A DNA stretch of 64,000 nt from Microcaldota archaeon (GCA_028866775.1 JAGWHK010000003.1:62001-126000); one strand, 5' to 3'. Shown: positions 16,568 to 23,656, counted from the stretch's first letter. A program made the numbers and translations. Notes: a model not told the origin generated them from the sequence alone.

Positions 16568-16790
16568 ATCTGGAGTCCCTCATTTCCCTGATTACCGCTG
16601 TGCTGTCGGGCCCCTTGACGCGCCTGAATAGCTTCGCCCTCAATCTTTCGGCCTTGGCGACATTCCTCTTCTTATTAAGTTCCTTCTGTATGAACGTCCT
16701 TATCAGCTCAGACCAGTTATCCTGCGTAGAACTCATCTTCTTCTTGGTTGTCTTGTCTATCTTGATAAGTATCGCTTCCTCATAGGCCAC
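16548..16790 (-). CDS. vapB: VapB-type antitoxin, internal start
   Basis: 80 residues from GTG 16790. The start is supported by BRE plus TATA (CGGAAAGC + TATTTATA, 16821-16836), a GTGAT ribosome site overlapping the operator edge, and a perfect palindromic operator between TATA and start. AILIKIDKTTKKKMSSTQDN followed by WSELIRTFIQKEL is a ribbon-helix-helix pattern; the basic tail would wrap the VapC toxin. It shares frame with the long zinc-finger form. Confidence 0.7.
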   Translation of the reverse strand: MAYEEAILIKIDKTTKKKMSSTQDNWSELIRTFIQKELNKKRNVAKAERLRAKLFRRVKGPDSTAVIREMRDSRYGPNSA

Positions 16791-16979
16791 ACAATCACGT
16801 ATATACTGTATATACGCTGATATAAATAGCTTTCCGTTAGGACTTAGGATGAGCAGTTGAGGGCCACGCCCTCCTCGACAACTCTTCATGTGAGTTATCC
16901 AATCCGCATAGTTTCTGAAGTCTTCGTGGCAATGTATGCATCGATACATTCCGTCTAGTTTACCTTTATCGGCCTTCAT
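16548..16979 (-). CDS. Zinc-finger-headed long frame reading into VapB antitoxin
   Basis: 143 residues from ATG 16979. Residues 14-34 are a C2HC finger (Cys-x2-Cys-x12-His-x3-Cys in YRCIHCHEDFRNYADWITH). After about 20 residues the frame passes without a stop into an antitoxin (residues 64-143). It has its own TATA (TATATAAATC, 17041-17050). Either a genuine zinc finger-antitoxin fusion is made, or a zinc-finger gene has lost its stop, with VapB made separately from an internal start at 16790. Confidence 0.55.
   Translation of the reverse strand: MKADKGKLDGMYRCIHCHEDFRNYADWITHMKSCRGGRGPQLLILSPNGKLFISAYIQYIRDCVAYEEAILIKIDKTTKKKMSSTQDNWSELIRTFIQKELNKKRNVAKAERLRAKLFRRVKGPDSTAVIREMRDSRYGPNSA
16798..16816. 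promoter_or_regulatory. Perfect palindromic operator of the vapBC pair
   Basis: CGTATATACTGTATATACG is a 19-base perfect palindrome between the TATA box and the VapB start, the place expected for autorepression by VapB/VapBC. Confidence 0.75.
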
Positions 16980-17063
16980 TCATACCACTTAGGCACTTGC
17001 CGTCATGGTATCACCTCTACAGAGATCTATGCATGAAAATTATATAAATCATACGACTCCAAA

Positions 17064-17085
17064 TAGCCCCGCACAGTAACGAGCT
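17064..17085 (+). repeat. Intergenic repeat R1, copy D
   Basis: TAGCCCCGCACAGTAACGAG, fused directly to promoter P4. Same core as copies A, B, C and E. Confidence 0.6.
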
Positions 17086-17087
17086 TA

Positions 17088-17105
17088 GAAAGCTTGATAT
17101 ATTTG
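17088..17105 (+). promoter_or_regulatory. BRE/TATA core promoter of repeated type (P4)
   Basis: GAAAGCTTGATATATTTG, 20 bases before the ATG at 17125. Confidence 0.75.
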
Positions 17106-17124
17106 AAAAAAGCAAGGGCTCGCT

Positions 17125-17646
17125 ATGGCATTGAAGACCGCAACCAGAAGGAGCCCTACTGGGATAATAGAGGGTTCGCCGAAGGGTTCGGAGCGGGCGT
17201 ATTTCAAGGTCCCGCTCAGGGAACCAATAGACATAACGCTCAACCCCACCATGGACGGGGTGTATGTAGATACCGGCCGCATAAAGGACTTGCTGGTGGC
17301 TAGCAAGAGGTCGACCTATTCAAGCATACATACGCATCCCGTGGTTTACCTGGTGCCTAAACCGACAGATAGGTGCTTGCCCAGCGGGCAGGACATATTC
17401 ACCTTTATGTGCCATTCGGATGAAAAGGTCATGATAATCGCCGCCCGCGGCCTTGGTGGAACTGTTTATGCCTATTCTATAACCAGGAAGACAAGGGAAA
17501 CACCCAAACCGGAAAGCCAGGCTGACAAGGAGAGGCTAAGAGCATGGTTCGAAAATTCTGGGATAGGCGACTCGCAGACGGAAAGGATACTGGAAAGGTA
17601 CTATCTCCAGTATAGGACTCTTGATCGAAAGCTTCTGAGGGCTTAA
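17125..17646 (+). CDS. JAMM/MPN-like (JAB domain) protein
   Basis: 173 residues. The centre reads STYSSIHTHP (HxHP), followed 14 residues later by LPSGQDIFTF (SxxD), which together resemble the zinc-binding HxH-x(n)-S-x2-D motif of JAB/MPN isopeptidases. The upstream catalytic Glu is not obvious; VYVDTG occupies the likely site. Strands MIIAARGLGGTVYAYSI continue the fold. The C-terminal 45 residues are helical and charged. It may be an active metallopeptidase or a degenerate binder. Start ATG 17125 follows promoter P4. Confidence 0.7.
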   Translation: MALKTATRRSPTGIIEGSPKGSERAYFKVPLREPIDITLNPTMDGVYVDTGRIKDLLVASKRSTYSSIHTHPVVYLVPKPTDRCLPSGQDIFTFMCHSDEKVMIIAARGLGGTVYAYSITRKTRETPKPESQADKERLRAWFENSGIGDSQTERILERYYLQYRTLDRKLLRA

Positions 17647-17710
17647 ATGTTTCCGGCTAATACCTCAACTCCCACATATTCGCAAGCCCAAGCAGGAACC
17701 TATCCGCCTT

Positions 17711-17755
17711 ATGCCTGCTGGAGAGCTTAAGGCAGGGACCGTCGGGAAGGCGTGA
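17711..17755 (+). pseudogene. Decayed 3' end of a DHFR-like gene
   Basis: The bases encode MPAGELKAGTVGKA-stop, matching the end of the DHFR-like protein at 6257-6877 (PAGELKPGTVGQSEQ-stop), and ACCTAT just upstream also matches but is out of frame. Nothing else of the gene is left nearby. Confidence 0.65.
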
Positions 17756-17773
17756 AATGTCCGGGCTTGGGCA

Positions 17774-17929
17774 TCATCCCCAGGTGCTTGGATGCGAAGC
17801 TACTGTACTTGTTACATTGACCGCATGAACTGCTCCGCCGCCCATGTGCATTGTCGAGATTGCGGCTGCGGCAATTATTATGACCACGACTATTACGGCG
17901 ACTACTATCAAAATACTTTTTGATACCAT
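17774..17929 (-). CDS. Single-TM mini-protein (51 aa)
   Basis: 51 residues: SILIVVAVIVVVIIIAAAAI (residues 5-24) is one TM or signal-anchor helix, followed by a short outside part with one N-x-T site. AGGTGA precedes the ATG by four bases. It starts 24 bases after the stop of the six-TM gene and is probably in its operon. Function unknown. Confidence 0.6.
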   Translation of the reverse strand: MVSKSILIVVAVIVVVIIIAAAAISTMHMGGGAVHAVNVTSTVASHPSTWG

Positions 17930-17953
17930 ACATTCACCTTATCATATCATGAA

Positions 17954-18610
17954 TCAGCCCCACGATGAGACCGTGGTCTTGGCTGTTGTTGGGGGCGAGG
18001 TAGTTGAGGCCGTTGATGTGGCACTCGTTGTTGCCACAGAGGTTGCAACAGTTGAATTGCCTCCGGTCGGCTGGATTGTCGTGGTCTGCACCGTTGTGGA
18101 TGCGCTGCTCTGTGTTGTGTACTGGTATATGGTACTAGACCCCTGCTGCGAAAGCTGCGATCCCGTTCCGCTCAATGTCTTCGACTCGTAAAAACCACCC
18201 ACGACCAAAGATGCAAGGATTATCAGGGCAAATAATGCAGCCGCAACAGCTGTAGCCTTGGTTCCACTCATGAGATTGTATTCAAGATAGAGCCATGCTA
18301 TGTTGAAAACGAATATTACTATCCCAAGACCGAGCCCCACTGTATAGGAGAGGCTCAGGTAAGACCAGTATAAGTCGACCACTACTATTACCAATCCCAT
18401 CAATATGGTCAGCCAGGATAATAGCATTACATTCTTTATCTTGCTGCCACTCATAAGCAGGTAATCCAATGCTATCCAGATTATGCTTGCCAATAATATT
18501 ATGAACCCAAGAACAAGCGCCTGGGGGTTTATGTAGATCCAGTAAAGGTCTGCGAGTATTATTAACACTCCCAATAGAATTGCGAGCATTGATTTCGATC
18601 TATTTTCCAT
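17954..18610 (-). CDS. Multi-TM protein with Ser/Thr-rich outside tail
   Basis: 218 residues. About five TM helices in related pairs (LLGVLIILADLYWIYINP; WLTILMGLVIVVVDLYWSY share the hhxDLYWxY pattern), then a 75-residue Ser/Thr-rich tail likely exported and glycosylated. ATG 18610 chosen over an upstream TTG. It diverges from the HTH-DUF4382 gene. No functional family recognised. Confidence 0.7.
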   Translation of the reverse strand: MENRSKSMLAILLGVLIILADLYWIYINPQALVLGFIILLASIIWIALDYLLMSGSKIKNVMLLSWLTILMGLVIVVVDLYWSYLSLSYTVGLGLGIVIFVFNIAWLYLEYNLMSGTKATAVAAALFALIILASLVVGGFYESKTLSGTGSQLSQQGSSTIYQYTTQSSASTTVQTTTIQPTGGNSTVATSVATTSATSTASTTSPPTTAKTTVSSWG

Positions 18611-18739
18611 AAGTATCTTAAGAAGTATCAATTAAAAAGCTTGGCTCCGGGTTCCGGTTTTATTCCGGTTTTTAAAAAGTGCCGAATTTTGAGCGAGGGT
18701 TTAAATAAACATGAATTAGATTAAGTTAAAGGTGGCGCG

Positions 18740-19525
18740 GTGAGCAAGACAGCCGAGACTAAAAGGAAAATTATCGAGATACTGAAGAAGGAAAAGAAGA
18801 GGCTAGTTGATATTACACCTATATTGGGTCTTTCCGACTCCACAGTTAGCCAACATCTTATTGAATTGAAGGAAATGGGCGTAATAGAAGAGGTCGAAGA
18901 TAACCACTTCAAGAATATGAAATACTATGAATTGAAGGAAACGGATGATGGCCGAAATGAGAACCAGGACAGGAACAAATCCCTCAACGGGAGCTTCTTA
19001 ATAAAAGTTGTAATAGTTTTGGCTTTGATTTCTGGGTTAATTCTTACGGTATCTAGTTTCGGATCACAAAAGAGTGTAAACCTTTCCCTGCTCCTGACAG
19101 ATCCTTCTGTAGTACCTAATGGTACTCAGCAGTTGTATGTGAATTATTCCAATGTTGAAATAAGGTTCACCAACGAGAGCAACAATTGGACAAAATTCAA
19201 CGTAAGCGGCAGCGTGGATCTCCTAGGTTTGGGAAACGGCAGTACAGTAATAAGCAAAATTAGCATTCCGACGAATTCGTTGCCTTATGATATAAGGTTC
19301 AATATAACTGCAGCCAGAATAGTAATAAATGGTACCACATATGCTGTTTCTGTACCGGAAAGCCTTGTAAGCTCGTATATACACAATTGCACTAATCTCA
19401 AGACATCAAACTCAGGGATACTCATAGACTTTTCACCTTCGGTGAGAGAAACACGTTCTGATAATTCAACTTCTTTTGTGCTTGTACATAACGTTACGGT
19501 AAGGCAGATAGTGTTAGGTTCGTAA
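18740..19525 (+). CDS. Membrane-bound HTH regulator with DUF4382-like outside domain
   Basis: 261 residues. Residues 1-70 are a winged helix (KRKIIEILKKEKKRLVDI, LSDSTVSQHLIELKEMGVI, ArsR/MarR type). Residues about 85-105 form one TM helix (LIKVVIVLALISGLILTV). The rest resembles DUF4382: LLLTDPSVVPNGT, VDLLGLGNGST, LPYDIRFNI, VSVPESLV. Predicted: a DNA-binding domain inside tied to a sensing domain outside. GTG start preceded by GGTGGCG. A permease follows 13 bases downstream, a possible target or partner. Confidence 0.78.
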   Translation: MSKTAETKRKIIEILKKEKKRLVDITPILGLSDSTVSQHLIELKEMGVIEEVEDNHFKNMKYYELKETDDGRNENQDRNKSLNGSFLIKVVIVLALISGLILTVSSFGSQKSVNLSLLLTDPSVVPNGTQQLYVNYSNVEIRFTNESNNWTKFNVSGSVDLLGLGNGSTVISKISIPTNSLPYDIRFNITAARIVINGTTYAVSVPESLVSSYIHNCTNLKTSNSGILIDFSPSVRETRSDNSTSFVLVHNVTVRQIVLGS

Positions 19526-19538
19526 ACAGAAGATCGAC

Positions 19539-20708
19539 ATGCAGAATAAAATCGAAAAATCCTCAATACCTGACTACTTGCTCTATGGGTTTGCAATAGC
19601 ATCGGTAGGAGGACCGTTGGCACTCGTCATGCTCAACTTCTTCAACACCTCCTATATTGCAGGCTCGAGCGCCTATTCCATATACACTGTGCTTATTGGT
19701 ATACTGCTGTTCGTTGCACCGCTTGCGATTTGGTATCGTTACTCTAAGCACATAGTGTCCTCTGGCGGACTGTATACCTTTGTGAAAAGGACCTTTGGCG
19801 AAAGAGCGGCCAAGGTACAGGGTTGGACCTGGCTCTTCAGCTATTTTCTGTACCTTCCGTACACCGTTATCTACATCTCGCATGAATTGCTTCCGGTAAT
19901 ATTTCCCAATATCACATACTATCTCCCGCTTATATCGATCGCCTTGGCATTTATTATAATCGCGTTGATGCTTACATTTAGGAAAACATTATATTTGATA
20001 GCGGCAACCGCTGTGCTTCAATTACTGATAATCTTGGGGATACTTTTCTATGCGCTTTCTAGGGGAATAGTATATTCCGCCTCTTCTAGCGCGTCTCTAG
20101 CATCGCTTACAACCGGTTCCCTGGCGACATCATTGTTATTTATATGTGCAAGCCTCCCACTTTTCTTGGGGGGGGAGGTAAAGGAAGGGTCACGAAGTGT
20201 GAGGAAAGCACTGGTTGTCTCGTTTGTTATAGCGTCCATATTCTTTCTAATCGGATCGATTGCATTGCTCAGCTTCAATTCACAGCGGATTTCCTCTGAA
20301 TTCCCAGGATTGCTTGCATTGAAGGGCAGTATGGGGAATTCATTCGCATATTTTGTTGCTGTAGCGGTATTGATAAGTCTTATTGATCTGGTAATAATAG
20401 AGTTCATAGCGATCACTCGCGTATCATATGCGATGCTTGGACTTAACCTGAGCAAGACATGGGCAATAATTTCTGTGCTATTCATTCTTGTAACGATGAT
20501 AGGAATTGCATATCCTTCCAAATTCTACAATTATAGCATAATTGCTTCCCTTGCTGCATTATTTGCCTCCCAGTTGATAGTATTTGTAGCTTATCCATTC
20601 TTCGCCAAGAAGAAAAACGAGTTGAAGTTCTCAGATATACTGATTACGTTCGTGTCTTGCATTCTCATGCTGTATGGTCTTTACACGCTTATAGTGCAAT
20701 TTATTTGA
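19539..20708 (+). CDS. APC-superfamily amino-acid permease
   Basis: 389 residues with about 11 TM helices. The start (YLLYGFAIASVGGPLALVML) carries the Gly-rich TM1 break of APC transporters, and GGLYTFVKRTFGERAAKVQG is a typical TM2-TM3 motif. It moves an amino acid or amine; substrate unknown. It follows the HTH-DUF4382 gene closely, so it is likely co-transcribed. Confidence 0.88.
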   Translation: MQNKIEKSSIPDYLLYGFAIASVGGPLALVMLNFFNTSYIAGSSAYSIYTVLIGILLFVAPLAIWYRYSKHIVSSGGLYTFVKRTFGERAAKVQGWTWLFSYFLYLPYTVIYISHELLPVIFPNITYYLPLISIALAFIIIALMLTFRKTLYLIAATAVLQLLIILGILFYALSRGIVYSASSSASLASLTTGSLATSLLFICASLPLFLGGEVKEGSRSVRKALVVSFVIASIFFLIGSIALLSFNSQRISSEFPGLLALKGSMGNSFAYFVAVAVLISLIDLVIIEFIAITRVSYAMLGLNLSKTWAIISVLFILVTMIGIAYPSKFYNYSIIASLAALFASQLIVFVAYPFFAKKKNELKFSDILITFVSCILMLYGLYTLIVQFI

Positions 20709-20903
20709 CGGAATGTCATCGTGGGCACCAAAGTAAAACCTGATATGTTTGGGGCATTATATGAAACTCATGATCGTTTCGCAACTGGCTTCAAAAGAAA
20801 AAGCTTATTTTCTCAGATGAGGTCAAGGATCGCTTTGTGCTATTGGAGCAGATGGCTTAGGGAGTCAAAATGCAGCGGCACTGCATCGTATATGACAGGT
20901 GAG

Positions 20904-21074
20904 CTACTTGCTCGGGGCAGACGAAGGAGAGTAGACCTTCTTGGCTTGCTTCCAGATATCCCAAGCGATGGCGAACCTTATTATCTCCATTTCCCTCCCT
21001 TTTGTTGCATTATCCAGGTTTATCTTGTACTTCTTCTGCATATAGTCTAAAAATTCCTTGTCGTATTTTTCCAT
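20904..21074 (-). CDS. Small hypothetical protein (56 aa)
   Basis: 56 residues, helical and amphipathic (EKYDKEFLDYMQKKYKINLD, EIIRFAIAWDIWKQAKKVY). TATA (AATATAAACA) lies about 27 bases before the ATG. The pattern of charged and aromatic residues looks coding; family unknown. Confidence 0.55.
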   Translation of the reverse strand: MEKYDKEFLDYMQKKYKINLDNATKGREMEIIRFAIAWDIWKQAKKVYSPSSAPSK

Positions 21075-21121
21075 ATCCCTGCTTCGTATTTGATGTTTAT
21101 ATTGTTTGCGCGTCCCAATCC

Positions 21122-21161
21122 AAAGCCCTCGCCTTAGGGGCTCGGGATGGCTCGGGGCTGG
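21122..21161 (+). repeat. Intergenic repeat R2 copy
   Basis: AAAGCCCTCGCCTTAGGGGC folds as AGCCCT/AGGGGCT and continues GGCTCGGGGCTGG. Related to the second half of copies A and B; base changes in the stem are compensated. Confidence 0.5.
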
Positions 21162-21225
21162 ACATGAGTTTCCGTATTGCCGACAGGCATTTATATCTGA
21201 AATTATGAAATTTTAGTGTGATTTT

Positions 21226-21420
21226 ATGGTACTGATTAGCACAAAACCACAATCGAAGCAAGCTGCAGAGCCAGCTCAGACTCAAAGACGTGTAGGTGTA
21301 TCTGATGAAGCTGCAGTTAAGGCTGCGGTATTCAGCGTTTTCTTTAGACCAGCTAGTGATGAAGAGAAGGCTCAGTCTGAATCTCTAAGAAAGGAGAAGG
21401 AAAAGAGCTCGAAAGCTTGA
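21226..21420 (+). CDS. Small hypothetical protein (64 aa)
   Basis: 64 residues, polar and likely disordered at both ends, with a short helix (DEAAVKAAVFSVFF). TATA (TTTATATCTG) and GTGATTTT before the ATG are visible. Its last codons and stop (Ser-Ser-Lys-Ala-stop) lie inside promoter P5 of the next gene. Confidence 0.6.
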   Translation: MVLISTKPQSKQAAEPAQTQRRVGVSDEAAVKAAVFSVFFRPASDEEKAQSESLRKEKEKSSKA

Positions 21421-21428
21421 TATATTTG
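21411..21428 (+). promoter_or_regulatory. BRE/TATA core promoter of repeated type (P5)
   Basis: GAAAGCTTGATATATTTG, overlapping the stop codon of the gene before and 27 bases ahead of the next ATG. Confidence 0.75.
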
Positions 21429-21454
21429 GTAATATGCTGAAATAATGTGAGAAA

Positions 21455-21799
21455 ATGCCAATGGCTAATGTTTATTATAAAAGCTGGGGAGATACAGGCT
21501 CGCTCAAGGTGCCAAAACTACAGGCATATCTAGCATCTAGGCTAAGTTGTGGTGATATCAAGCTAAGGCCGGATGAAGTGAGTGTACGGCTTATAGCAGC
21601 CAAAGATGAAAGTGCTATGCTGGGCCGCATAGAAGTAGACATTACCGCACATGCATTTCCAGATAGAGTTAGGGATCAGGATAAAATCTGTTATGATGTA
21701 AAGGAATGGCTCAGGAAAGAAGCGTCTATAGCTGATCCTAGGGTATGGCTGCAGCTCTGCCAACTCGGGCATGATGTTATACCAAAGCTATCAAGATAG
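21455..21799 (+). CDS. Hypothetical protein
   Basis: 114 residues, compact alpha/beta pattern (SVRLIAAKDESAMLGRIEVD, ITAHAFPDRV, ICYDVKEWLRKE). The order resembles tautomerase-like small enzymes but no Pro-1 follows the start, so no assignment is made. Its TAG stop is the first triplet of repeat R1 copy E. Confidence 0.65.
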   Translation: MPMANVYYKSWGDTGSLKVPKLQAYLASRLSCGDIKLRPDEVSVRLIAAKDESAMLGRIEVDITAHAFPDRVRDQDKICYDVKEWLRKEASIADPRVWLQLCQLGHDVIPKLSR

Positions 21800-21818
21800 C
21801 CTCCGGATAGTAACGAGC
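21797..21818 (+). repeat. Intergenic repeat R1, copy E
   Basis: TAGCCTCCGGATAGTAACGA; its first three bases are the stop codon of the gene before, and it leads straight into promoter P6. Confidence 0.6.
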
Positions 21819-21821
21819 CTC

Positions 21822-21839
21822 GAAAGGTTGATATATTTG
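21822..21839 (+). promoter_or_regulatory. BRE/TATA core promoter of repeated type (P6)
   Basis: GAAAGGTTGATATATTTG, 19 bases before the GTG at 21858. Confidence 0.7.
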
Positions 21840-21857
21840 ATAAAAGTGAGGTTTAGC

Positions 21858-22247
21858 GTGAGAGAAGTCCAGACCCCAAAAATAGACAGAATGGACACCT
21901 TAACTAGAGTTGGAACAATAAACATCATAAGGACAAAACTAAATCTCGAGCAGTCAGAGCAATTTGCCAAGGCTCATGGGGGAAGCTTGCTTACTGTTCA
22001 AGAATGGGAGGTCCTGCGTTCTACAGGACGCAAATTATTTGGAGAAGAATATTCTTGGGGGAGAGGTGCGGACGGCAGCGGCATGTGCTTTTGCATCGTG
22101 AGTCCTATTTTTTTGAGTATCAATCGCCTTAGCCTTATGGCCGCCCGCAAAAAACCAGAATTTGTTGCAGAGATACTGGTTTATAAAACAGATGACAGCA
22201 GGATCACCACGCCCCAGAATAGCGGCCTTCTTAGACCCTCGAAGTAG
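21858..22247 (+). CDS. Hypothetical protein
   Basis: 129 residues from GTG 21858; ATG 21891 is the alternative, in which case GCGTGA would act upstream as ribosome site. Mixed alpha/beta with SWGRGADGSGMCFCIVS in the middle. No family recognised. Its TAG stop opens repeat copy B. Confidence 0.55.
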   Translation: MREVQTPKIDRMDTLTRVGTINIIRTKLNLEQSEQFAKAHGGSLLTVQEWEVLRSTGRKLFGEEYSWGRGADGSGMCFCIVSPIFLSINRLSLMAARKKPEFVAEILVYKTDDSRITTPQNSGLLRPSK

Positions 22248-22345
22248 CCTCCGCACAGGGAAGAGCCCATAAGGCGAGACTGGGTGGAGGTGCTGGTCAG
22301 GGTAAAGCCCAAGCCTATGGGGCTTGGCTGGAGGGCTCGGCTCGA
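22245..22345 (+). repeat. Intergenic repeat R1+R2, copy B
   Basis: Starts at the TAG stop of the gene before: TAGCCTCCGCACAGGGAAGA. It keeps the CCTCC/GGAGG stem and the GCCCA/TGGGT inner pair of copy A, then an AAGCC/GGCTT hairpin, and ends GGCTCGAAAA, which serves as the BRE of the vapBC promoter that follows. Confidence 0.8.
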
Positions 22346-22350
22346 AAACA

Positions 22351-22385
22351 AAAATATAAATATCTGTATGCTGTATACAGTATAG
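22351..22385 (+). promoter_or_regulatory. TATA box and palindrome before vapBC pair 2
   Basis: TATA (AATATAAATA) is followed by CTGTATACAG (22371-22380, perfect palindrome), placed as an autoregulatory operator about 15 bases before the VapB start. Confidence 0.65.
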
Positions 22386-22394
22386 AGGGTTTGC

Positions 22395-22622
22395 ATGAAG
22401 ACCGTGATGATAACAGATAACGTATACAAAGACCTTTCCAACGTGAAGGGCGAGAAGAGCTTTAGCGAGCTTTTTGAGGAACTTTTGAAGAGCGCGAGGG
22501 ACTCCAAAGCTTATAAAATGGAGCTTTTCAACAGCATACTAGGAACCATGACAAGGGAGCAGGCTGATAAAACGCTGGTGGCTATTAAGAGGCTAAAGGC
22601 TAACTTTAAGGTAAGGCTATGA
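22395..22622 (+). CDS. vapB: VapB-type antitoxin (archaeal DUF217-like)
   Basis: 75 residues. The start KTVMITDNVYKDLSNVKGEK followed by SFSELFEELLKS is the pattern of archaeal VapB antitoxins (VTIxDxVYxxLxxxKxxxSFSExI). Its TGA overlaps the toxin ATG by four bases, the usual coupling. Confidence 0.85.
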   Translation: MKTVMITDNVYKDLSNVKGEKSFSELFEELLKSARDSKAYKMELFNSILGTMTREQADKTLVAIKRLKANFKVRL

Positions 22623-22981
22623 AGGTCCTGGTCGATGCCTCTGCAATAATAGAGTGGAGGGCCGGAAATCCTAACGCTATACGTGCTATAAACGAAAGTG
22701 AAAACATAAACATAAGCTCGTTAAGCCAATACGAGGTATTGGTAGGCGACGAAAGCGAAAAGGTCAAGGACTTCTTTAGGAACTTCCCATTGCTTCCGTT
22801 TACAGCCAGGGATTCACTAAAGGCGGTGAATATTTACAGGGCTCTCGCAAAGAAGGGTAAGGTAATAAACACCATGGACATATTGATAGCTGCCCAGGCA
22901 TTTGAACGCGGACTTACTATAGTTACAAAGGATGGCGACTTTGATAGGATAAAGGATGTTGAAGTTGTAAAAATTGAGTAA
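22619..22981 (+). CDS. vapC: VapC-type PIN-domain toxin
   Basis: 120 residues with PIN acidic residues in VLVDASAIIEW, SLSQYEVLVG, NTMDILIAAQAF and VTKDGDFDRI. It is an endoribonuclease neutralised by the VapB encoded in overlap. Repeat R1 copy C begins right after its stop. Confidence 0.92.
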   Translation: MKVLVDASAIIEWRAGNPNAIRAINESENINISSLSQYEVLVGDESEKVKDFFRNFPLLPFTARDSLKAVNIYRALAKKGKVINTMDILIAAQAFERGLTIVTKDGDFDRIKDVEVVKIE

Positions 22982-23003
22982 TAGCCTCCGCACAGGAACG
23001 AGC
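22982..23003 (+). repeat. Intergenic repeat R1, copy C
   Basis: TAGCCTCCGCACAGGAACGA, identical over 20 bases to copy A, right after the TAA of vapC; followed by AGCTTGGC..ACCAAG, a small inverted repeat. Confidence 0.7.
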
Positions 23004-23100
23004 TTGGCTTCTGCTGAACCAAGTGGTAAGCTAGCATGGAGGGATTCTTGCAGTTTGATTTCCAAGAGGTTGAGCACAGAGTATTATTGGTGGGATTTAC

Positions 23101-23274
23101 GTGGGTAAGAAGTTAATAGATGCAAGTAGTTCCCTTCCAATTGCACAGCCAGAGCCCCTAAAGGTCTTCCAGCTTACGAAGGCACACTTTGGGTTGACGG
23201 AAGATGCCGGACGGGAAACCAAAGAGTTTATACCACTGAATAGAGCAGGCCTAGGAGGGAATGTGATAGGCTAG
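23101..23274 (+). CDS. Possible small protein (57 aa)
   Basis: A GTG-initiated 57-codon frame encoding a soluble peptide (PLKVFQLTKAHFGLTEDAGR). No family or clear promoter; included because codon choice resembles its neighbours. Confidence 0.35.
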   Translation: MGKKLIDASSSLPIAQPEPLKVFQLTKAHFGLTEDAGRETKEFIPLNRAGLGGNVIG

Positions 23275-23356
23275 AATTAGCTAATCAGTGTGCAAGGAAG
23301 CGAGAGGCAAATTTAAACTACCCCTGCAGACTTGTCTTATACAGTCTCGTCTGAAA

Positions 23357-23440
23357 TTACACACCAGTGGCGTAGAAAGACACGCGTTTCCTTCTCTTCT
23401 TCCCAGATTGGCGGGCGTAGAAGGTTATTCTCCTTGCCAT
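23357..23440 (-). CDS. Possible 27-residue basic peptide
   Basis: ATG 23440 is preceded by GTGATTAAC and an AT-rich TATA-like stretch. The product MARRITFYARQSGKKRRK.. ends RVSFYATGV and resembles the start of the basic peptide at 24550 (MAKRVSFLVKTKVRKRVKF). May be a functional mini-gene or a truncated copy. The rest of 23275-23656 shows no gene. Confidence 0.4.
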   Translation of the reverse strand: MARRITFYARQSGKKRRKRVSFYATGV

Positions 23441-23656
23441 GTTAATCACTTAATTATAGATGGAAAAATATTTACGCTTTGCTTAATGGTGTAGATGTAT
23501 ATCTGAACTGATGAATATCAGAAGGTTATGACTCTTAACTAAAGCCCACCAGTTAAGACCTATTATTGGAGTTGTTTCCACTCATGTGGAATGCCCTTTG
23601 TTAAGTCCGAATAATAAGATTTTTAATAGTTATCTGAGAAGAACAACAAGGGTAAT

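Noticed and set aside
20721-21050. 109-codon plus-strand frame
   Set aside because: No family resemblance; it overlaps the better-supported 56-codon gene on the other strand with its own TATA box.
12458-23003. Integron cassette array with attC sites
   Set aside because: Gene-repeat junctions recall cassettes, but genes face both ways, carry their own promoters, no attC core (RYYYAAC/GTTRRRY pair) was found and no integrase is in the window.
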